From Candidatus Omnitrophota bacterium (GTDB lineage: Bacteria; Omnitrophota; Gorgyraeia; Gygaellales; Profunditerraquicolaceae), in assembly GCA_026387405.1 (NCBI GenBank), contig JAPLLV010000055.1:1-46476 (forward strand): a stretch of 46,476 bases of DNA. Direction: 5' to 3'. A program made the position numbers and the translations under genes. The notes under the pieces are model-generated. The model did no database searches, was not told where the DNA came from, and was given only the letters and a program-made list of their open reading frames with translations. This document shows positions 43,225 through 46,476 of this stretch, piece after piece (within the stretch, counting starts at the first letter, position 1; every line of letters begins with the position of its first letter).

Positions 43225-43638
43225 CTATTCGGCTATTGCTGCGATGTTAAGATTACTTATTCCCAGTTCAGTTAAGGTATCAATTACGACGACGATATCC
43301 TTGAATTTGACTAACCTGTCGGAACGTAAAACAACGCTTAGATTAGGATAGTTTTGATGCAATACGCTGATCTTTTCCTTAAGCTCTTTTCTTGTAACAA
43401 GCTTATCTTCTAAATAAATCAATCCCTCGTTAGTTATAGTTATATCGACTTGCGTCTGCCTGGCCGCGGCCTCCATAGACTTGCCGCTTTTCGATTCGGG
43501 GAGCTTCACCTTAAGGCCTAACTGGGAGATCAAAGGAGTAGTGATCATGAAAATAACCAATAATACAAGGATGACATCCGTAAACGGCGTTATGTTTATC
43601 TCGGCGACCAATCCCTGTTTTCTGGCTCTCCTGTTCAC
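43225..43638 (-). CDS. ExbD/TolR-family protein
   Basis: 137 residues. The helix carries the conserved aspartate (EINITPFTDVILVLLVIFMI). It converts the ExbB proton channel to mechanical work. The start is GTG (43636-43638), and its Shine-Dalgarno AGAAGG falls in a long hairpin (43638-43724). Confidence 0.95.
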   Translation of the reverse strand: MNRRARKQGLVAEINITPFTDVILVLLVIFMITTPLISQLGLKVKLPESKSGKSMEAAARQTQVDITITNEGLIYLEDKLVTRKELKEKISVLHQNYPNLSVVLRSDRLVKFKDIVVVIDTLTELGISNLNIAAIAE

Positions 43639-43724
43639 CCCGCACCTTCTTTTTTATTCAAAAGCTGTTGATTAAACACCCTAACCTTCTTACTTAACAA
43701 AATGAATTCTTAGAAGGTGCGGGG
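43638..43724 (-). promoter_or_regulatory. Hairpin masking the exbD ribosome binding site
   Basis: A perfect 13-base inverted repeat: AGAAGGTGCGGGG (minus, 43650 to 43638) with its complement at 43712-43724. The right arm contains the exbD Shine-Dalgarno AGAAGG and ends at the G of the GTG; the left arm follows the exbB stop. The stem is GC-rich and should block exbD translation unless melted. Confidence 0.75.
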
Positions 43725-43729
43725 TTCAT
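43694..43729 (-). CDS. Possible 11-residue leader ORF overlapping exbB stop
   Basis: An ATG at 43727-43729 overlaps the exbB TGA (ATGA) and codes for MNPAPSKNSFC before a TAA. The peptide has no features of interest; its translation would pass through the left arm of the hairpin and could open it. Whether it is translated is not known. Confidence 0.3.
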   Translation of the reverse strand: MNPAPSKNSFC

Positions 43730-44343
43730 CTCAACTTTACATTCAATAGATCCAGTGTTTCAGAAGCGCATAATTCCATATCCGTAATGCAGCCGTCCAC
43801 TCTTTTCACAAAATAGTTGTAAGCGATGACTGCCGGAACCGCCACGCAAAGCCCTGCCGCAGTGCAGACCAGCGCCTCGGATATGCCGTTTATGACCACG
43901 CTTATACCGCCTGAGCCGGCCATAGAAATATCGCGAAAGGCCCTGATTATACCTAAGACAGTGCCAAAAAGGCCTATATAAACCGCCGTGCTTCCGATGG
44001 TACCGACTACACTGGTAAAGCGCTCCAATTTAGTCGTCTCTATAGTCACCTCTCTCTCCATCGTATTCGATATCACTACTTCGCTATGGCCGTGCAGGTT
44101 AAGCCCCGCGAAGACGACGCTGGAAAAAGGCGTATCCGTATTATTGCATATTTCCAGGGCCTCTTTTATATTGCCTTTTTTTAATGCGCCGCGGATGAGC
44201 GCCATGAAATCCGTTCTTTTAAATTTAGACCTTCTGCGGTAATACATGCACCTTTCAATGATGATAGCGAGCGATAATACGGAGCAGGACAAAAGGACAT
44301 ACATGGTGAAGCCGCCGACCCTGATCAATTGCCATAACGACAT
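43726..44343 (-). CDS. ExbB/TolQ-family proton channel protein
   Basis: 205 residues, three helices: an N-terminal one (GFTMYVLLSCSVLSLAIIIE), and two in the C-terminal half with VGTIGSTAVYIGLFGTVLGI and GISEALVCTAAGLCVAVPAV. Works with ExbD to energise outer-membrane transport or the Tol system; no TonB is in the window. ATG follows the dedA stop directly. Confidence 0.95.
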   Translation of the reverse strand: MSLWQLIRVGGFTMYVLLSCSVLSLAIIIERCMYYRRRSKFKRTDFMALIRGALKKGNIKEALEICNNTDTPFSSVVFAGLNLHGHSEVVISNTMEREVTIETTKLERFTSVVGTIGSTAVYIGLFGTVLGIIRAFRDISMAGSGGISVVINGISEALVCTAAGLCVAVPAVIAYNYFVKRVDGCITDMELCASETLDLLNVKLR

Positions 44344-44946
44344 TTAAGCTACCTCCCTATTATTTTTTTGCTTGCCATTATAAAGCATCCTTGTTATTTT
44401 AATCGCCAAAAATATCAGAACCACGGCAGCCAAAGCCAATAAAAGCGGTTTTTTATATTTCATCATCCAGTTCCCGAAAAGGGCCAGGATGAATATTCTC
44501 GGCAATACGCCGATCATCGTACACACTACAAAGGCGCCAAAAGGAATACCGGTCATGCCTGCCGCGATAGAAAATACCTTGAAAGGGACTATTGGAAGGA
44601 TCCTGCCTATGATCACACTCCTTATCCCGTATTTTTTGGCAAAGGCCTCTGCTTTATAAATATGGTGCGGTTTTATGAGCACGAACCTGCCGAACTTCAA
44701 GATCACCGGCATAGCCCCGTATTTACCCAACGCATAACCCACCATAGCGCCGAGCGTGGAACCCAAAGCGCCGAATATCATTATGGAGAACATTGAGATC
44801 CCTATGGCCCCGGCGCCTACGATGATCACCTCCGAAGGTATCGGTATTACGCTTGATTCCAGGAACATAGCCGCGAATACGCCAAAATCACCCCATTGCC
44901 TTATCAGCTCAGTGAGGTTATTCTGTATTAATTGATCGCTAAGCAT
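44344..44946 (-). CDS. DedA/VTT-family membrane protein
   Basis: 200 residues. FLESSVIPIPSEVIIVGAG and the VTT-type GRILPIVPFKVFSIAAGMTG are typical. DedA proteins are lipid scramblases or flippases, for undecaprenyl phosphate or phospholipid. It is first in the operon and 73 bases after its promoter. Confidence 0.93.
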   Translation of the reverse strand: MLSDQLIQNNLTELIRQWGDFGVFAAMFLESSVIPIPSEVIIVGAGAIGISMFSIMIFGALGSTLGAMVGYALGKYGAMPVILKFGRFVLIKPHHIYKAEAFAKKYGIRSVIIGRILPIVPFKVFSIAAGMTGIPFGAFVVCTMIGVLPRIFILALFGNWMMKYKKPLLLALAAVVLIFLAIKITRMLYNGKQKNNREVA

Positions 44947-44963
44947 AGGGAAAGCTTATTAGT

Positions 44964-44993
44964 CAAAAAGACGTTCTTACGAACGTCTTTTCT
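44964..44993. terminator. Bidirectional-looking intrinsic terminator
   Basis: AAAAGACGTTC/GAACGTCTTTT with a 4-base loop, U run on both strands (stronger on minus). It ends the gene at 45074-46000 and lies between the dedA promoter and its ATG on the same strand, so it could be in the dedA leader as well. Confidence 0.75.
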
Positions 44994-45019
44994 ATTGTTA
45001 ACAGCCCGTATTGTACCTT

Positions 45020-45047
45020 TTTATAACACATTGTCTGAATTTGTCAA
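45020..45047 (-). promoter_or_regulatory. Strong promoter for the dedA-exbB-exbD-hppA-kimA run
   Basis: Minus TTGACA (45042-45047), 16-base spacer and TATAAA (45020-45025). Predicted start near 45013, upstream of the terminator hairpin at 44964-44993, so readthrough or attenuation is possible. Confidence 0.7.
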
Positions 45048-45073
45048 GCGCTTTAGGGGAAACATCCCTGAAT

Positions 45074-46000
45074 CTAGTTCATAAACTGAAGGAGTTTTAG
45101 GTTGGTCTCTTCGTTCAGGGAAGTGACGAGCGCCTCCGGCAGCGCGGCGGCCTTGACCGCTTTTGGGTGGTCAAGATAAGAAACGGCTTTCTTGACTATA
45201 CTATTTAGGTAAATAGGAGAATAGTCTCCCGCTATATCCATACCCACTATATCCAGGTTTTCCTTTATTTGCTTTAATAGCGGCAAAAGCTCATCCAGCG
45301 GGAATTTCCCTTCCTCCCAATTTGTCAGGGCGGAGTCCTGTTTTAGGCAATCCTTATCTATAGAAATATAGGTCTCTTTTACGGAAATACGACTCAGTAT
45401 CTGCCGGAAGAAATCGTCCGGATCCATATTCTTAAGCTCCTTCCAGTGTATCCTATTAAAGAAAAGCCCTTTTTCAACGTTCATTGAGACGTTTTGCGGT
45501 ATCTTCTTCATAAATGTCCTTGAGGGGGCGTGCTCGTAAGGATAGATCTCAACCCTGCTCCCTTTCAGAGAACCCAGATTCCCTGATTGGATATCAAAGC
45601 TATCTATATCGGGCGACGATACTCCGATTAGAAATACTTTAGAGACATTCCTTCTTTTTAAGATCTCGTTCACCCATGAACCGCACCCGTAACGCACAAG
45701 GGCGTTATCCCAGTCCGGATGAAAATCAAAGACTATTACGTTTATCGGTTCGCTAAACTGGCTGATCAATATTTCGCTGATATGGTGAAAATCGCCTGAG
45801 CCTAAAAAAGTCACTGAATCTCTTTGCGAACCGCGTATCCGGAGCTCTATGGTATTACGAACCTTACCCGTCGAATAATACCGCGCCCGCGGCCCCAGAT
45901 ATTTTAAATCTAAAATATCATTATTATACTTCGCGAGAAGCTTTTTCTGTTTTACTACGCTATCGTCAAAATTCAGTATCCGAATAGACTTATCAAGCAT
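45074..46000 (-). CDS. Arginase-fold protein of unknown substrate
   Basis: 308 residues. Metal ligands of the ureohydrolase fold are kept: FLGSGDFHHIS (for GGDHS), VIVFDFHPDWD (for DAHxD), and YISIDKDCL (for SxDxD), and VGMDIAGDYSP near the end. It is not a standard arginase or agmatinase sequence and resembles UPF0489-type proteins. A metal-dependent hydrolase or deacetylase is likely. It overlaps no neighbour but starts 2 bases after the partial barrel gene. Confidence 0.75.
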   Translation of the reverse strand: MLDKSIRILNFDDSVVKQKKLLAKYNNDILDLKYLGPRARYYSTGKVRNTIELRIRGSQRDSVTFLGSGDFHHISEILISQFSEPINVIVFDFHPDWDNALVRYGCGSWVNEILKRRNVSKVFLIGVSSPDIDSFDIQSGNLGSLKGSRVEIYPYEHAPSRTFMKKIPQNVSMNVEKGLFFNRIHWKELKNMDPDDFFRQILSRISVKETYISIDKDCLKQDSALTNWEEGKFPLDELLPLLKQIKENLDIVGMDIAGDYSPIYLNSIVKKAVSYLDHPKAVKAAALPEALVTSLNEETNLKLLQFMN

Positions 46001-46002
46001 TA

Positions 46003-46476
46003 TTATATATTCATCTGTATCCTGAACTCCGTATACAAACCGTTCTTTATGCTGACTTTCCCTCCGGAATCCCTATACCTCAAATAATGGTTGAAAACCC
46101 CGCCGGTCGATACGGAGGCCTCGGTGAACTTATTGAGCTTAAATCTGGCGCCGCAGCCAAGATGTTCCTGCACATAATGCAATTTAACGTTCTTGGAACT
46201 TTCTCTGGTAACCATATACTCCTCGAACAAACGGCCCCCTTCGATAAATATGCTGGTCTTATCGCTAAGCGCGTAAGTAATATTGGGCCGGTTCGGGGTG
46301 ATGTTGTAGACCAATTTATCGTTTGGCTTATATATAAAGCCTGCCACCGGTAATACCGAATCTTCATACTCCGGGAAAAATGCCACTCCGCAGATAAAGG
46401 TCCATTTATCATTGGGTTGATAAATAGCATAATAACGGTTGGGTATGCGAAAGGTCTCCCCGTTAAAAGTCCAATT
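46003..46476 (-). CDS. Outer-membrane beta-barrel fragment (N-terminus beyond the window)
   Basis: The frame is open to the right edge (158 codons). It alternates hydrophobic and polar residues in strands (YYAIYQPNDKWTFICG, AGFIYKPNDKLVYNIT, TSIFIEGGRLFEEYMV, ASVSTGGVFNHYLRY) and ends with FRIQMNI, typical of a barrel. It may belong to the DUF6268-like group, which is not certain. A GTG at 46386 is not a real start because the barrel pattern continues before it. Confidence 0.65.
   Translation of the reverse strand, partial: NWTFNGETFRIPNRYYAIYQPNDKWTFICGVAFFPEYEDSVLPVAGFIYKPNDKLVYNITPNRPNITYALSDKTSIFIEGGRLFEEYMVTRESSKNVKLHYVQEHLGCGARFKLNKFTEASVSTGGVFNHYLRYRDSGGKVSIKNGLYTEFRIQMNI

Overview
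The window looks like a fragment of an uncultivated, double-membraned, largely anaerobic bacterium. The best guess is Candidatus Omnitrophota (OP3) or a relative in or near the PVC superphylum, but this rests on gene content only and is tentative. Two membranes are indicated by ExbB/ExbD, several lipoproteins, YdbH/YnbE-type proteins, an outer-membrane barrel fragment and the Bat operon. Anaerobic metabolism with oxygen defence is indicated by a 2-oxoacid:ferredoxin oxidoreductase with its ferredoxin and a superoxide reductase. No rRNA, tRNA, CRISPR array or integrase was found. Almost all genes lie on the minus strand; only the two isoprenoid genes at 9956-11839 are on plus.

Layout. 1-9533 (minus): a Bat-type operon in the order AsmA-like protein, MoxR, DUF58, a SurA-like/TPR protein, BatD-like, BatA, BatB, BatC (cut by the left edge), preceded by a polytopic glycosyltransferase-like protein. 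Three gene junctions in it carry palindromic repeat elements that sit on or supply start regions. 9601-12729: a NIL-domain protein, a divergent polyprenyl synthase-ispH pair, a 54-residue orphan and a nitroreductase. 12858-15631: a diadenylate cyclase fused to YbbR repeats, then a B12-binding radical SAM protein. 15676-18348: a compact set resembling the YdbH-YnbE-YdbL outer-membrane lipid bridge, with YnbE and YdbL fused, an unknown protein and a phosphatidylserine-decarboxylase-like lipoprotein that appears to lack catalytic residues. 18485-20355: two cold-shock proteins and a DEAD-box helicase with elaborate RNA leaders. 20525-25642: a 1705-residue secreted subtilase.

25911-31192: a probable seven-gene unit running from a lipoprotein through superoxide reductase, ferredoxin, KorA, KorB and a desulfoferrodoxin-like protein to a short pyruvate kinase. 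31375-37792: a complete F-type ATP synthase operon (atpZ/I-B-E-F-H-A-G-D-C) with a strong promoter. 37889-38739: an azoreductase and an AraC HTH fragment. 38944-44946: a DedA-ExbB-ExbD-proton pyrophosphatase-KimA-like potassium permease run with a strong promoter. 45074-46476: an arginase-fold protein and the 3' end of an outer-membrane barrel gene.

The genes suggest a cell that invests in envelope maintenance (Bat complex, lipid bridge, DedA, ExbBD), conserves energy through ferredoxin-linked oxoacid oxidation, proton-translocating pyrophosphatase and ATP synthase, and may couple potassium uptake to cyclic di-AMP. The most unusual parts are the fused YnbE-YdbL bridge cluster, the cyclase-YbbR fusion, and several RNA or repeat structures sitting on translation starts.
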